Virus record (IMG/VR): IMGVR_UViG_3300037504_000618 | Location: 1 to 64,000 of that record | Source of the DNA: a virus | Strand: one strand, 5' to 3' | DNA: 64,000 nucleotides | Part shown: in pieces, positions 55,822 through 64,000 of the stretch | Position numbering within the stretch: the first letter of the stretch is position 1 | Layout: each line of letters starts with the position of its first letter | Notes under the pieces: generated by a model | What the model saw: only the letters and a program-made list of their open reading frames with translations | Database searches by the model: none | What the model was told of the DNA's origin: nothing | Translations under genes and position numbers: made by a program

Positions 55822-56166
55822 ATGGCAGCAACAGAGTTGACGGTGCAGGATATGAGCCGGGATGGGCTGGAGGCGACGTACTCGGCGGCCAACGCCGACG
55901 GGCACGTAGTCGATAATCAGGCCGACCGGCGGATGTTTCTCCATGTAAAGAATGGAGATAGCGGCTCGCATACCGTGACGGTGGCGACGCCCAATACGGT
56001 GGACGGGCTGGCGATCACGGATTTGGCGGTCGCGGTCCCCGCAGGGGAGGACCGGTTCATCGGGCCGTTCCCGGCCCCGGTGTATAACACGTCGGGGCAG
56101 ATCACGGTCTCGTTTGACGCGGTGACCAGCGTCACGATTGCCGCGATCCGCCTGCCGAATAGCTAG
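55822..56166 (+). CDS. Small beta-rich virion protein
   Basis: 114 residues from the ATG behind AGGGGGTGG. All-beta pattern (DRRMFLHVKNGDSGSHTVTV, VPAGEDRFIGPFPAPVYN), as in capsid decoration or head fibre proteins. Lies between portal and protease. Confidence 0.6.
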   Translation: MAATELTVQDMSRDGLEATYSAANADGHVVDNQADRRMFLHVKNGDSGSHTVTVATPNTVDGLAITDLAVAVPAGEDRFIGPFPAPVYNTSGQITVSFDAVTSVTIAAIRLPNS

Positions 56167-56179
56167 AGGAGATTTGCCT

Positions 56180-57352
56180 ATGCCTTATGAGAGTTGGGAC
56201 GAAGTTAACGAGGCAATTCAGGGGATTGATCCCCCGGTCACGCTAGAGCAGGCCAACTTAATTGCAGAGTGGGCCGATGCGCTGGCAGATGAGGAGGACG
56301 GGCCGGAGAATCCCTGGGCGGTGGCGATTGCACAGTTTAAGGATTTGTACGAGGTGCAGGAGGGGGAATGGGTCAAGAAGGAAACTGAGGGAAGGTTGAA
56401 GAAGCGCGCTGTGCAATTGCAGCGCTTGACGCTCTACGGGCAGATTCAGCGCGTGGCGGATGAGGAACGGATGGTCTATGGGGTCGCCACCACGGAGACG
56501 CCCGTCGAGGACCTGCCGGGGCTGAACGTGACATTGACCTATGAGGCCACGCGGCGCGCAGCGTTGCAGTGGGCCGAGTGGGGCAATATCCGCGAGATGC
56601 ATCAGCCTAGCGCGGTGGGCGTGGCGCGGGAGATCACGCCGCGTGAGGATCAGCGCGATTTATTCATCGGGGCCTATATCTCCGATGATGGCGCGTGGCG
56701 GAAAGTGAAGGACGGGGTGTATCGCGGCTTCTCGATCAATGCCGATCCATTGACGTGGGAGGAGTCGCGGGATGATGAGGTGGTACGAGTAACGGAGTAT
56801 GAAATCATAGAGGTGAGCTTGGTTGATCGGCCCCACGATCCGCAGGCGCGGATCACGGTGTGGCGTAACAAGCCGCCCAGAGGAGATGAGCGAGTGAGTG
56901 CATTAGATGAAATGTGGAAGCAAGTTATGGGGGACGCCGAAGTCCCCGACGATCCAGCGGAGGCGCGCGCGATGCTGGCGGAGCAATTAGCGCCGGAAGA
57001 GGACGAGGAGCCGGAAGAGGGAGAGGCCGCGACCTCGGTCCCGGAGCCGGTGCCCGAAGTGGACGCGGAGCCGGAGACGGCCACCGAACCCCCGATGGAG
57101 CGCATCGCGCGCCTGGGGGGACGGGTAGACGGGCTGCGTGAGCAGATCCAGGCGTTGGAGGCGCGGATCGCGCGGCTGGAAGCGCAACCGGCAGCGGTGC
57201 CGGTGCAGGTAACCGGACCAAGCGAGCCGACGGTGGAGGAACAGATTGAGGAACTGGAACGTGCGGTAAAAGGCAAGGGCCTTCCGCCCGATAATCCAGA
57301 CGTGAAGCGGCTGTTGCGGTTGTATGCGCAGGCGCGCCAACAGGCCGGGTAA
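56180..57352 (+). CDS. Prohead protease (XkdF-like) with scaffold C-terminus
   Basis: 390 residues. Residues about 1-65 are a short helical domain, 75-235 an XkdF/prohead protease-like fold (VYGVATTETPVEDLPGLNVT, MHQPSAVGVARE, GAYISDDGAWRKVKDGVYRG, EVSLVDRPHDPQA). The C-terminal part is acidic then coiled coil (MERIARLGGRVDGLREQIQA), as in internal scaffolds. The fused protease would cleave the scaffold once the shell is built. Confidence 0.8.
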   Translation: MPYESWDEVNEAIQGIDPPVTLEQANLIAEWADALADEEDGPENPWAVAIAQFKDLYEVQEGEWVKKETEGRLKKRAVQLQRLTLYGQIQRVADEERMVYGVATTETPVEDLPGLNVTLTYEATRRAALQWAEWGNIREMHQPSAVGVAREITPREDQRDLFIGAYISDDGAWRKVKDGVYRGFSINADPLTWEESRDDEVVRVTEYEIIEVSLVDRPHDPQARITVWRNKPPRGDERVSALDEMWKQVMGDAEVPDDPAEARAMLAEQLAPEEDEEPEEGEAATSVPEPVPEVDAEPETATEPPMERIARLGGRVDGLREQIQALEARIARLEAQPAAVPVQVTGPSEPTVEEQIEELERAVKGKGLPPDNPDVKRLLRLYAQARQQAG

Positions 57353-57383
57353 AACGGCCTTATATTTGGGGGAGGATTAGATT

Positions 57384-58367
57384 ATGAGTGGACAAGATTG
57401 GAATGCGTTATTTGGGGACGTTAATGCGCGGATTCAGCAACTCGAACGCGCGGTGACGACCTCGTCGGGGTTTCCGATTCGTGAGAACCTGCTGCCGGAG
57501 GCGCAAGTCGTCACACCGGCGGAGACTCCGGTTTTGAATCGGTTGGAGCGGATACCGGGATCGGGGAAGGCGGCAGCGTGGAAGGAGATCACATCGTTCG
57601 CCACTTTAGGGGCCGCCAATGTCTTTTATGCCGAAGGGGGCTCGCCCACCGAACGGACGACGACCTATAGCGAGAAGTCGGCTACCTACAAGCTGATGGG
57701 CAATGAGTTCGGCATCACCGGGCTGGCCCGGGCAGCGGGGGAGTCGCTAGGGGATGCGCTGGTGAATGAGCGGGAGAACGCCATTATCTCGCTGAAGTTG
57801 GATATCGAGAATGCGATCCTCAACGCGGACGGCACCGGCAACAGCTTCGAAGGGTTGGTCACGCAGACGGCTGCCGCGAACGGGGCCTACGTGGCTGACA
57901 TCGGCGGGGCGCTGGTGCTGGATGATCTCAACGACGCTTTAAAGGACTGTTGGGACGACGGGTATCAGATCACGTTTATGCTGTGCAATTCACTACAAGC
58001 CCAGCAGATCAACGATCTGGTGCTCAATGCGGGAACGCACTCGATCACGGTCTTGAGAGACCAGCAGGGGATGATGGCCGGGATGGGCCGCGTGACGCAC
58101 ATTATTGATCCCATTACGGGCTACCCGATAGAGTTAATCGCGCACCGCAACCTGGCGGCAGGGACGATCTTGGGTGTGCCGGAGAAGTTACCGGCCCCGG
58201 TCCCCGGTCGGCAGGGGCAGCGCGGCATTTGGTGGGACGAGCTGTTGGGGATCACGGAGATGGAGGTGGGCATCACGGCAGATGCAATGATGTACTACCT
58301 CAAGACTTATGCGACGTTGGTATACCCCGCGCGGCGTGGTGCGTTTAAGCTGACGGGGATCACGTAG
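57384..58367 (+). CDS. Major capsid protein, HK97 fold
   Basis: 327 residues following the protease/scaffold gene. N-terminal arm, E-loop-like part (AAWKEITSFATLGAANVFYA then EGGSPTERTTTYSEKSATYK), P-domain helices and GMGRVTHIIDPITGYPIELI near the A-domain. Similar in layout to phages with a 300-350 residue capsid protein of the SU10-like type. GGGGGAGG ribosome site. Confidence 0.85.
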   Translation: MSGQDWNALFGDVNARIQQLERAVTTSSGFPIRENLLPEAQVVTPAETPVLNRLERIPGSGKAAAWKEITSFATLGAANVFYAEGGSPTERTTTYSEKSATYKLMGNEFGITGLARAAGESLGDALVNERENAIISLKLDIENAILNADGTGNSFEGLVTQTAAANGAYVADIGGALVLDDLNDALKDCWDDGYQITFMLCNSLQAQQINDLVLNAGTHSITVLRDQQGMMAGMGRVTHIIDPITGYPIELIAHRNLAAGTILGVPEKLPAPVPGRQGQRGIWWDELLGITEMEVGITADAMMYYLKTYATLVYPARRGAFKLTGIT

Positions 58368-58403
58368 GTATTACATAGCACTGAATATTAGCAGGAGGTT
58401 GAT

Positions 58404-59066
58404 ATGAAGAGGCGAGTTTTAAGTGTGCTGACCGTGGCGGTGCTATTAGCCGCGTTGTTGGTCGGTTCGATAGGGGCAACCGGGCCGGGGGATCCTAACC
58501 CGGGGACGGTGTTGGGGATCGGGAGTTATACGTTGTACTCTCAGACGTTTGTGACCAATACCACCACGCTTTACGGTGGCAGTAGTTCAGGGGAGGCAAC
58601 GCGGTTTCAGAGCTTCAATGCGCTGGACGTGTTCGTGACCGGTGACATCAGCGGCACGCGCACGACCACAGTGACGATGCAGGTGAGCGCGGATGGTAGC
58701 AATTGGGTGGATGCATCGTATACCTACGTGGGGACGCCATTGAGCTATTCGTCCACCAGCACGAACACGCAAACGCTGAGCGATTCCTCGACGGTGACGG
58801 CGACCACGACCAGCACATCCACGGCGACGGTGACGGGGACCATGAGCACCAGCGGCACCTCGTCCGTTACCTCGACGGTGACGGCCAGCGGGACGCCCAC
58901 GGAATATGAGTCCGAGTATCAGATCGTGTTGAGCTCGGATAGCACCGACTATCTCCGTATGCCCGTGGTGGGGATGTACGTGCGGCCTAAGATAGAATTC
59001 AGCGGGACCGTGACACAGAACCAGGGAATCACGTTGACTATTAAGGCCGTCGCGCGGAATAATTAG
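58404..59066 (+). CDS. Signal-peptide-bearing Ser/Thr-rich protein inside the head operon
   Basis: 220 residues. A textbook signal peptide (MKRRVLSVLTVAVLLAALLV, cleavage near GATG), a beta domain with tissue-like Ser/Thr repeats (about 125-165: TSTSTATVTGTMSTSGTSSV) and a C-terminal beta part. Exported proteins are unexpected between capsid and connector genes. It could be displayed on the host surface, or the hydrophobic N-terminus may instead serve virion assembly. Confidence 0.7.
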   Translation: MKRRVLSVLTVAVLLAALLVGSIGATGPGDPNPGTVLGIGSYTLYSQTFVTNTTTLYGGSSSGEATRFQSFNALDVFVTGDISGTRTTTVTMQVSADGSNWVDASYTYVGTPLSYSSTSTNTQTLSDSSTVTATTTSTSTATVTGTMSTSGTSSVTSTVTASGTPTEYESEYQIVLSSDSTDYLRMPVVGMYVRPKIEFSGTVTQNQGITLTIKAVARNN

Positions 59067-59135
59067 CGTGAGGCATAGTGAGCGCAGGCGGCAGCAGCGG
59101 GCGGCTGTCGCCCTGCGCTCCTGGAGGGGGATGCT

Positions 59136-59444
59136 ATGAGCGTAGCAACTGCGCGGATTTTGACGCGCGCGTTGGTGGTGAAGGGCTTTGAGTCCATCAC
59201 GGCCACCACCGGCGTGAAGACCTTGTCCCCGGCAAGCGGGACGGTGCAGGCGGTGTGTCAGGTGCAAGATGAGCCGATTCGCTTCCGGCTGGACGGCGCC
59301 GACCCGACCAGCGCGACGGGGCAAGAGGCGTTCGCCGGGGACGTGATCACGATTGACGGGCCTGACGATATCGCCGCGTTTGAGTTCATCCGGCACGCCG
59401 ACTCTTCCCCCAACGGGAAGCTGGTGTGCCATTACTACGGGTAG
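59136..59444 (+). CDS. Small beta-rich virion protein
   Basis: 102 residues behind GGAGGGG. Beta-rich (VQDEPIRFRLDGADPTSATG, FEFIRHADSSPNGKLVCHYY), similar to decoration or head-fibre proteins. Confidence 0.6.
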   Translation: MSVATARILTRALVVKGFESITATTGVKTLSPASGTVQAVCQVQDEPIRFRLDGADPTSATGQEAFAGDVITIDGPDDIAAFEFIRHADSSPNGKLVCHYYG

Positions 59445-59451
59445 GTGAGAT

Positions 59452-60024
59452 ATGAGCGTTGACGTGACACCGGGCTTAGGGGAGCTGCAAAAGCTGGATA
59501 AGAAGGCGACGGATGGATTGAATGGCGTCTATGGCAGCATCGCGCATACGGTGAATGAGATCGAGGAGCATCTGCACAGCCCGGCGCGTTGGTTGGGGAA
59601 GAGCGCGGATCAATCCGGTGACGATTGGGCAGCAGATAATCTGACACCATTCCAGGCGATCAGCGGGAACGGGGACTATGGCAGCGACGCCGACGATGAG
59701 GCCAAGGTTCTGGGGCCGGACGATACGCCCCTCTTCAGCGGCTCGGCCTACTTCGATATGCACCGGATGCTGGTCTCCGGCGCTTCGTCCACGTCGCCGT
59801 ATAAGCTGCGTATCATCTATGGCGCGGGGACCATGGCCGATGCAATCACGGCGGGGCAGTATAGCGAGGTGATGTTTACCGTCGTGGCTTCATCGCGACG
59901 CACGCCGATTGAACTACAGATGGCGCGCGTGGCCGTCGGCTCCAAGATGTGGGTGCAGGCGAAGAACGACACGGACGACGCGACGGTGTATTTCTTCGTC
60001 GAAGTCCATGAATACGAGGGCTAG
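59452..60024 (+). CDS. Hypothetical virion protein
   Basis: 190 residues. Helical start (LGELQKLDKKATDGLNGVYG), then a beta domain with YFDMHRMLVSGASSTSPYKL. Appears to be a structural protein; no family recognised. Confidence 0.65.
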   Translation: MSVDVTPGLGELQKLDKKATDGLNGVYGSIAHTVNEIEEHLHSPARWLGKSADQSGDDWAADNLTPFQAISGNGDYGSDADDEAKVLGPDDTPLFSGSAYFDMHRMLVSGASSTSPYKLRIIYGAGTMADAITAGQYSEVMFTVVASSRRTPIELQMARVAVGSKMWVQAKNDTDDATVYFFVEVHEYEG

Positions 60025-60027
60025 CGG

Positions 60028-60561
60028 ATGGCTTATTGCACCGTAGCGGACGTGCAGGCGCGGATACGGAGCGCGTTTGATGATCGCGACCTGGAGAACG
60101 CTATCGAAGCCGCGACGACGCGCATTGAGAAGGAGACGGGGCGCGTCTTTGCGGCCAGCGCTAGCGAGAGCCGCACCTTTGAGGCGGTGCGGGACTACTT
60201 CTGCGCGATTGACGATCTACTAACGGTCTCCGCCGTCGTCTGGGAGGATGCGGAAGTAGATGAGGATTCGTATTCCTTCAAGCCGGGGGGCTCACGCACG
60301 CCGAAGTATGCGATTGTGAACGGGCCATGGCTGGAGGGCGACGAGGTGACCATCACGGGGACGTGGGGCTATGCGGAGAGTTGTCCCGCTGACATCCGTG
60401 ATGCTTGCGTTGAGTGGGTCGTGCGGGCGATCAAGCGCGCGGATCAGGGCTATCGGGATGCCTCCGCGATCCCCGAATTGGGGGAGCTGGTGTACTCGAA
60501 GGCGGTGCCGGCAGAGGTGCGCAGGGTCCTGGATCGCTATACCCGGTGGGTGCCATCATGA
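60028..60561 (+). CDS. Head-tail connector (gp6/adaptor-like)
   Basis: 177 residues. Helical bundle typical of HK97 gp6 and SPP1 gp15 adaptors: AYCTVADVQARIRSAFDDRD, IEAATTRIEKETGRVF, CPADIRDACVEWVVRAIKRA. It joins the portal to the neck. Confidence 0.75.
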   Translation: MAYCTVADVQARIRSAFDDRDLENAIEAATTRIEKETGRVFAASASESRTFEAVRDYFCAIDDLLTVSAVVWEDAEVDEDSYSFKPGGSRTPKYAIVNGPWLEGDEVTITGTWGYAESCPADIRDACVEWVVRAIKRADQGYRDASAIPELGELVYSKAVPAEVRRVLDRYTRWVPS

Positions 60562-60716
60562 TCATTAAGCTCGAACGACGGCGGGGTTTGCGCCTGGCAT
60601 GGGCCTTATTGTCGCGTAGCGTGCCGGCCTGTTATGTGATTTTTCGTTCTGCTGGTCGTGGAAGATGGGAGTCTTTAGTCTCTGCTTTGCGGCTCGCGGT
60701 GGCGGTCTATGAGTGA
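60558..60716 (+). CDS. Small basic protein
   Basis: 52 residues, ATGA overlap with the connector and 8-bp overlap with the next gene. MIIKLERRRGLRLAWALLSR then hydrophobic and basic residues. Overlaps at both ends support it as a real gene. Function unknown. Confidence 0.5.
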   Translation: MIIKLERRRGLRLAWALLSRSVPACYVIFRSAGRGRWESLVSALRLAVAVYE

Positions 60717-61143
60717 GATTATCGCGGATGCTATCGCGCGCACGCTGCGTCTGGACGAGGACATCGCGCACGTGTTCGCCGATCCCCCGGAGGGGGTGCA
60801 CGACTTCCCCACGGCCATTGTCCTGGAGACAAGCGGGGATACCAACCGCGCGGGATATCGCGGGCTGTGGGAGATTGAGAGCGAGACGCGCGTGTGGCTA
60901 TTGGTGGAGACGCGGCGCGACTTGGAGCCGAACGTGAACGTCACGCGGCCTTGGGAGTTCCGCCTACTGAATCTGTTCGCGGAGAACGACACGTTCTGCG
61001 ACGAAGACGGCACGATCTTCGGGGAGATCACGCGGCTACGCTTCAGGACCGGGCAGCTCACCTATGGTGACATCAATCACCTGGGGGTGGAGCTGACGAT
61101 CAACGCGCGGGTGGATATTCAGGTGGCGGTGGGGTGTAGCTGA
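60709..61143 (+). CDS. Tail terminator-like protein
   Basis: 144 residues between the connector and the tail tube genes. Alpha/beta mix (SEIIADAIARTLRLDEDIAH; VWLLVETRRDLEPNVNVTRP; VELTINARVDIQVAV) as in lambda gpU-type terminators. Function mostly from position. Confidence 0.6.
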   Translation: MSEIIADAIARTLRLDEDIAHVFADPPEGVHDFPTAIVLETSGDTNRAGYRGLWEIESETRVWLLVETRRDLEPNVNVTRPWEFRLLNLFAENDTFCDEDGTIFGEITRLRFRTGQLTYGDINHLGVELTINARVDIQVAVGCS

Positions 61144-62690
61144 TGGGCCTACGCAAGAGCGGGACGAACGCCTTGATCCGGCTGACTGCCCCTGACGGCA
61201 GTTACATCGACTTGAGCGGGGTAGCCTTGGACGGGCGCAGCCGGGCGAACAACTTCGCTTTTGAGATCGGGGCCAACGTCCTGGAGGCCGTGGGCTACAA
61301 CGAGGACTGGGTTGAGCACGTGCCGGCCGGGTCCTCGTTCTGGAAGGCGGCGGTCAGCGTCTTCTATAACGCGGCGGCAGACGAGGTGGAGGAATTCCTC
61401 AACGCCATGCACGTGGCGCAGCACGCGGTGGCGGATTGCGCGGACGCGGGGGTGTATACGCTGCGCATTATGCCGGAGGGCGATTGCGAGGGCGTGACGG
61501 ATTGGCGGGGGGAGCACGCGGTGCTGCTGACGCGCACAGTGCACGCGCTGCCCCACGAGCTGCTGATGATCGAGGCGGCCTTCGGCGGGTGGATCTTCCG
61601 GCAGGAGGATGCGGAGGTGGGCATGCTGGTAGCCACGACGGCCTCCGGGCTGTATTATGCGCAGTCCTTCACGTTTGATGACAGCGACCCGACGTGGTCG
61701 CCGTTGGGCCAGGCGCTGCCGATCTCGCAGATCTCGTATGACAAAAGCGCGCCCGCCGCGCGGCAGGTGTGCCGTTCCGGGGGGAGTGTATGGCTGCGCC
61801 GTCCGGCGGTGAGCGGGGATAACTGGATCCAGATCTTGACCGGGGCGGAGGCGCAGTCGCTGATCGGCGACGCCGACAATGGGGAATTCACTTGGGCGGA
61901 ATATAACACGGTCAAGCAGCATATCTACGCGTTGTGGAACTATAGCCTTACGGCGGGCGGGATCTGGTTTCTGAAAAGCACGGATTGGGGGGCGTCATGG
62001 ACGGCGGTCAACGTCTACAGCAATATCTTCAATTACGAGGGCGGCAATATCGCCGTTGGGTTGCAGACGGGGAATGTGGTGTACGTGACGGCGCAGACGG
62101 AATCCGGCGGCAAGGGGACGGTCTGGGTGAGCGAGGACGCGGGGGACTCGTTTACGCTGGCTTACCGAGATTATGGGGGCGGTTGGACGCCCTATTTGTT
62201 CGTCGATCCGGCGGATGAGGACACGGCATATTTGGGCATCCACTTGGGCGTATTTGAGGAGTACGAATTGTGGAAATGCACGTTGCCGGGCTTTAGTTGT
62301 ACGGAAATAGACGGCGACCTGCACGCGGGGACCCTGCTCATCGGCTTCTCCAGTGCGGGGTGGATCAGCCCGGAGGATAGCCAGATCATCCGCACGACGC
62401 GCAACGGAGCGTTGTTCGCGGGGGATGCGGGGGTGATCACGGCGCGGCGTGAGCTGAACGTGTTCGAGGTGCGCGCGCTGGCGGGGTGGCACCCGCACGA
62501 TTTGGTATACGGAACGTACATTGAGGCGGCGGTGGACAATCCCCATCTGGTCTTTGCGACCCCCGACGATGGGGTGACGATCTATAACAAGGGGGGCGCG
62601 AATGCAAATCAGGCGGACGGGGGCGGGGATAGTATTCCCTATACCGCACGCCGGGTTTCTCAGAATGGCATTGCCATTATCGAAAGTTAG
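61143..62690 (+). CDS. Tail tube protein fused to BNR-type beta-propeller
   Basis: 515 residues. Residues 1-155 are a clear paralogue of the 62702 tail tube protein (MGLRKSGTNALI, RANNFAFEIGANVLEAVGYN, VFYNAAADEVEEFL, RIMPEGDCEG). The remaining ~350 residues form a propeller-like domain with Asp-box/BNR repeats: STDWGASW (near 278) and SEDAGDSF (near 328), the S-x-D-x-G-x-[ST]-W pattern of sialidases and related propellers. If built into the tube beside the short form, it would display propellers along the tail, possibly to bind sugars. Confidence 0.82.
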   Translation: MGLRKSGTNALIRLTAPDGSYIDLSGVALDGRSRANNFAFEIGANVLEAVGYNEDWVEHVPAGSSFWKAAVSVFYNAAADEVEEFLNAMHVAQHAVADCADAGVYTLRIMPEGDCEGVTDWRGEHAVLLTRTVHALPHELLMIEAAFGGWIFRQEDAEVGMLVATTASGLYYAQSFTFDDSDPTWSPLGQALPISQISYDKSAPAARQVCRSGGSVWLRRPAVSGDNWIQILTGAEAQSLIGDADNGEFTWAEYNTVKQHIYALWNYSLTAGGIWFLKSTDWGASWTAVNVYSNIFNYEGGNIAVGLQTGNVVYVTAQTESGGKGTVWVSEDAGDSFTLAYRDYGGGWTPYLFVDPADEDTAYLGIHLGVFEEYELWKCTLPGFSCTEIDGDLHAGTLLIGFSSAGWISPEDSQIIRTTRNGALFAGDAGVITARRELNVFEVRALAGWHPHDLVYGTYIEAAVDNPHLVFATPDDGVTIYNKGGANANQADGGGDSIPYTARRVSQNGIAIIES

Positions 62691-62701
62691 GGAGGTCAAT
62701 C

Positions 62702-63181
62702 ATGGGTTTACGGGTAAGCGGTAAGAAAGCGCTGATTCAGTTGCAGCGCGGGAGCGGGACGGAGTTTGACATCAGCGGCGCGGACACCGATGGACGGGGA
62801 CGCGCCAACGATTTCCAGTTCGAGATCAGCGGCAACGTCGTGGACGCCGTCGGCTACAACGAGGATTGGACGGAGGACGTGCCCACGGGCCAGAGCAACG
62901 TCACCGGCAGCATGACGGTGTTCTACAACGCGGCGGCAGACGAGGTGGAGGAATATCTCTGGACGATGTGGGACGAGGAACATGCGACGGCGGATTGTAC
63001 CGACGTGCAGGAATATACGATGTATATCATGCCAGAGGGTAACTGCGCGGGAAAGACCAAGTGGACGATCTCCAACGTGATCTTGCGCACGCTGACGTTC
63101 CCGATCCAACACCAGGAGGTCTTGGTGATTCAGTTCACGTGGGGCGGTTGGCAGGTGAGTCGCGCGACGATTAGCGCTTAA
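62702..63181 (+). CDS. Major tail tube protein
   Basis: 159 residues, GGGAGG ribosome site. Same fold as the N-terminus of the previous protein (RANDFQFEISGNVVDAVGYN, VFYNAAADEVEEYL, IMPEGNCAGKTKW). Size fits a siphovirus tube protein; it lies just before the tail assembly chaperone. Probably the main tube subunit, with the long form as minor component. Confidence 0.82.
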   Translation: MGLRVSGKKALIQLQRGSGTEFDISGADTDGRGRANDFQFEISGNVVDAVGYNEDWTEDVPTGQSNVTGSMTVFYNAAADEVEEYLWTMWDEEHATADCTDVQEYTMYIMPEGNCAGKTKWTISNVILRTLTFPIQHQEVLVIQFTWGGWQVSRATISA

Positions 63182-63195
63182 TGTGGGAGGGGCTT

Positions 63196-63648
63196 ATGCG
63201 GTGGATAGCTAAATCGCGGCTGGTGCGCCCGGACGGGACCGTTATTGAGCCGGGTGCGCCCCTACCCCCGATGCCGCAGAGCGCGATCAACGCGCTGCTG
63301 CGCGGGGGGCACATCGCGCAGGTGGTGGAGGAGGACGCCCCCTCTGTGAAGCTGGAGCACGTTGTAGCTTTCAATGTGGGGCCAACGGCCTCTGGCGTGA
63401 CGACGATACCGGGGATCGGGACGGAGCGCGCGGCAGATCTGGCCGCGATGGAGATTTACGCACTGCGGGATTTGGTGGCTGCGGATCCCGCCGTGATTGC
63501 AGAGCAGTTGGCTAAGGTAAATGTGGACATGGTGCGGGATTGGCAGGACTTTGCCCGCATGGAATTAGAAGGAGATGAGGATGGAGCAGAACGAGATCAA
63601 GCAAGCACCGAAGAAGAGAACGCGCCCTGTGCGCACTGCGGAGATTGA
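63196..63648 (+). CDS. Helix-hairpin-helix protein in tail module
   Basis: 150 residues from the ATG behind GGGAGG. A central helix-hairpin-helix motif (VTTIPGIGTERAADLAAM) and a C-terminus with CAHCG. Helix-hairpin-helix pairs usually bind DNA; here it may serve protein contact. Its end overlaps the chaperone gene by 68 bp. Confidence 0.65.
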   Translation: MRWIAKSRLVRPDGTVIEPGAPLPPMPQSAINALLRGGHIAQVVEEDAPSVKLEHVVAFNVGPTASGVTTIPGIGTERAADLAAMEIYALRDLVAADPAVIAEQLAKVNVDMVRDWQDFARMELEGDEDGAERDQASTEEENAPCAHCGD

Positions 63649-63925
63649 ACTGGCGGAGCCTTACGAGGGCTGGCGGGCGACGATCCGCACGAACATTCCC
63701 ATGGCGACGTATAACGCGCTGGTGGGGGGCACGTGGGAGGAGAAGGCCCAGGCGCTGATTGCAACGATCCTGGAATGGAACTACGTAGACGACGAAGGGG
63801 AGCCGATTCCTCTGGAACCCGCCGCGTTGCGGACGCGCTTGGGCTTCGACGAGGTCAAGCTCACGGTGGCGGCGATTGATCAGGCGATTGGCGATTTTTT
63901 ACGCCAACTGAGTACGCGCGACTGA
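63581..63925 (+). CDS. Tail assembly chaperone, short form
   Basis: 114 residues from the ATG 6 nt behind AAGGAG (an ATG at 63575 is too close). Lambda gpG-like role: binds the tape measure during tail assembly. Helical C-terminus (LTVAAIDQAIGDFLRQLSTR). The codons GAT TTT TTA near the end form a -1 slippery site, so a longer product is expected. Confidence 0.82.
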   Translation: MEQNEIKQAPKKRTRPVRTAEIELAEPYEGWRATIRTNIPMATYNALVGGTWEEKAQALIATILEWNYVDDEGEPIPLEPAALRTRLGFDEVKLTVAAIDQAIGDFLRQLSTRD

Positions 63926-64000
63926 TTCAGTATATCAGCGTGGGGACCGGGAGCCCCCCGCCGATCTACACGAAGGTCAAGGTATGTGAGCGGATGCACT
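63895..64000 (+). CDS. Frameshifted extension of the tail chaperone (gpGT-like), cut by window end
   Basis: Slippery heptamer T-TTT-TTA at 63895-63901 in the proper phase. After a -1 shift the frame is open from 63901 to the last base (33 codons, beginning TPTEYARLIQYISVG), past the 0-frame stop at 63923. A 6-bp stem (CTGAGT with ATTCAG) starts 6 nt after the heptamer. Position before the tape measure fits the lambda gpG/gpGT scheme. The end is outside the window. Confidence 0.8.

Noticed and set aside
1-64000. Direct circular closure of the window (base 64000 joined to base 1)
   Set aside because: Joining would put the tape measure right after the chaperone, and the -1 frame would then stop within about 30 bases, which is possible. 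But the exact 64,000-base length is a window cut, and no terminal overlap can be seen. Not claimed.

Overview
The window is most of the genome of a temperate, long-tailed phage with plasmid maintenance genes, probably a phage-plasmid. The likely host belongs to the Chloroflexota (Anaerolineae-like). The host call is an inference from GC-rich coding DNA, long Thr-Pro stretches in secreted proteins (24490, 7451), a YLPVVAKNY-type motif, an NBR1-type Ig domain joined to an Excalibur domain in a lipoprotein, and TTGACA/TATAAT promoters.

Layout. 1-9.1 kb: end of the tail module (tape measure, tail fibre, a membrane-anchored protein with a CHAT/caspase-like N-terminus), closed by a terminator. 9.3-11.2 kb: a three-gene operon with a putative ADP-ribosyltransferase and a HTH protein, behind a promoter with palindromic operators. 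11.2-11.55 kb: AT-rich region with three iterons, a candidate origin. 11.5-23.8 kb (minus strand): replication initiator with a DnaA domain-I-like N-terminus, ParR/ParM-like partition genes, a giant ParB-like protein, two tyrosine recombinases, many small genes and a tRNA-like element. 23.8-25.4 kb: divergent lysogeny switch (CopG-like protein / XRE repressor) and a lipoprotein. 25.4-26.7 kb: attP-like tRNA 3' half, putative arm sites and an integrase. 27.2-37.5 kb: a long, tightly overlapped operon (MoxR ATPase, vWA protein, SNF2 helicase with duplicated N-terminus, ASCH, IbrA-like, GNAT, IbrB-like) ending in an iteron cluster. 37.6-39.4 kb: small genes and a PolX-like nucleotidyltransferase. 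39.6-47.6 kb: five transcription units led by near-identical copies of one unusual promoter, encoding an amidoligase/glutamine amidotransferase pair, a ParB with a zinc-ribbon insert, PC4-like proteins, RadC, another ParB-like protein, a glycosyltransferase-like protein and a stand-alone MgsA C-terminal domain. 47.7-49.5 kb: probable lysis genes. 49.4 kb: nucleotide-sugar dehydrogenase. 51-64 kb: terminase, portal-MuF fusion, protease/scaffold, capsid, head-tail connectors, two tail-tube paralogues (one fused to a BNR propeller), and a tail assembly chaperone with a clear -1 frameshift site, cut by the window end.

The tape measure is cut at the window start and the chaperone at the window end. 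This suits a circular or circularly permuted genome of about 64 kb, but closure cannot be shown here.

The points most worth following are the MoxR-vWA-SNF2-ASCH-IbrA-GNAT-IbrB operon, the shared promoter architectures (one class with five copies, one with two copies carrying different operators), the module-boundary repeat family, and the combination of ParMR partition, iteron origin and tRNA-targeting integration.
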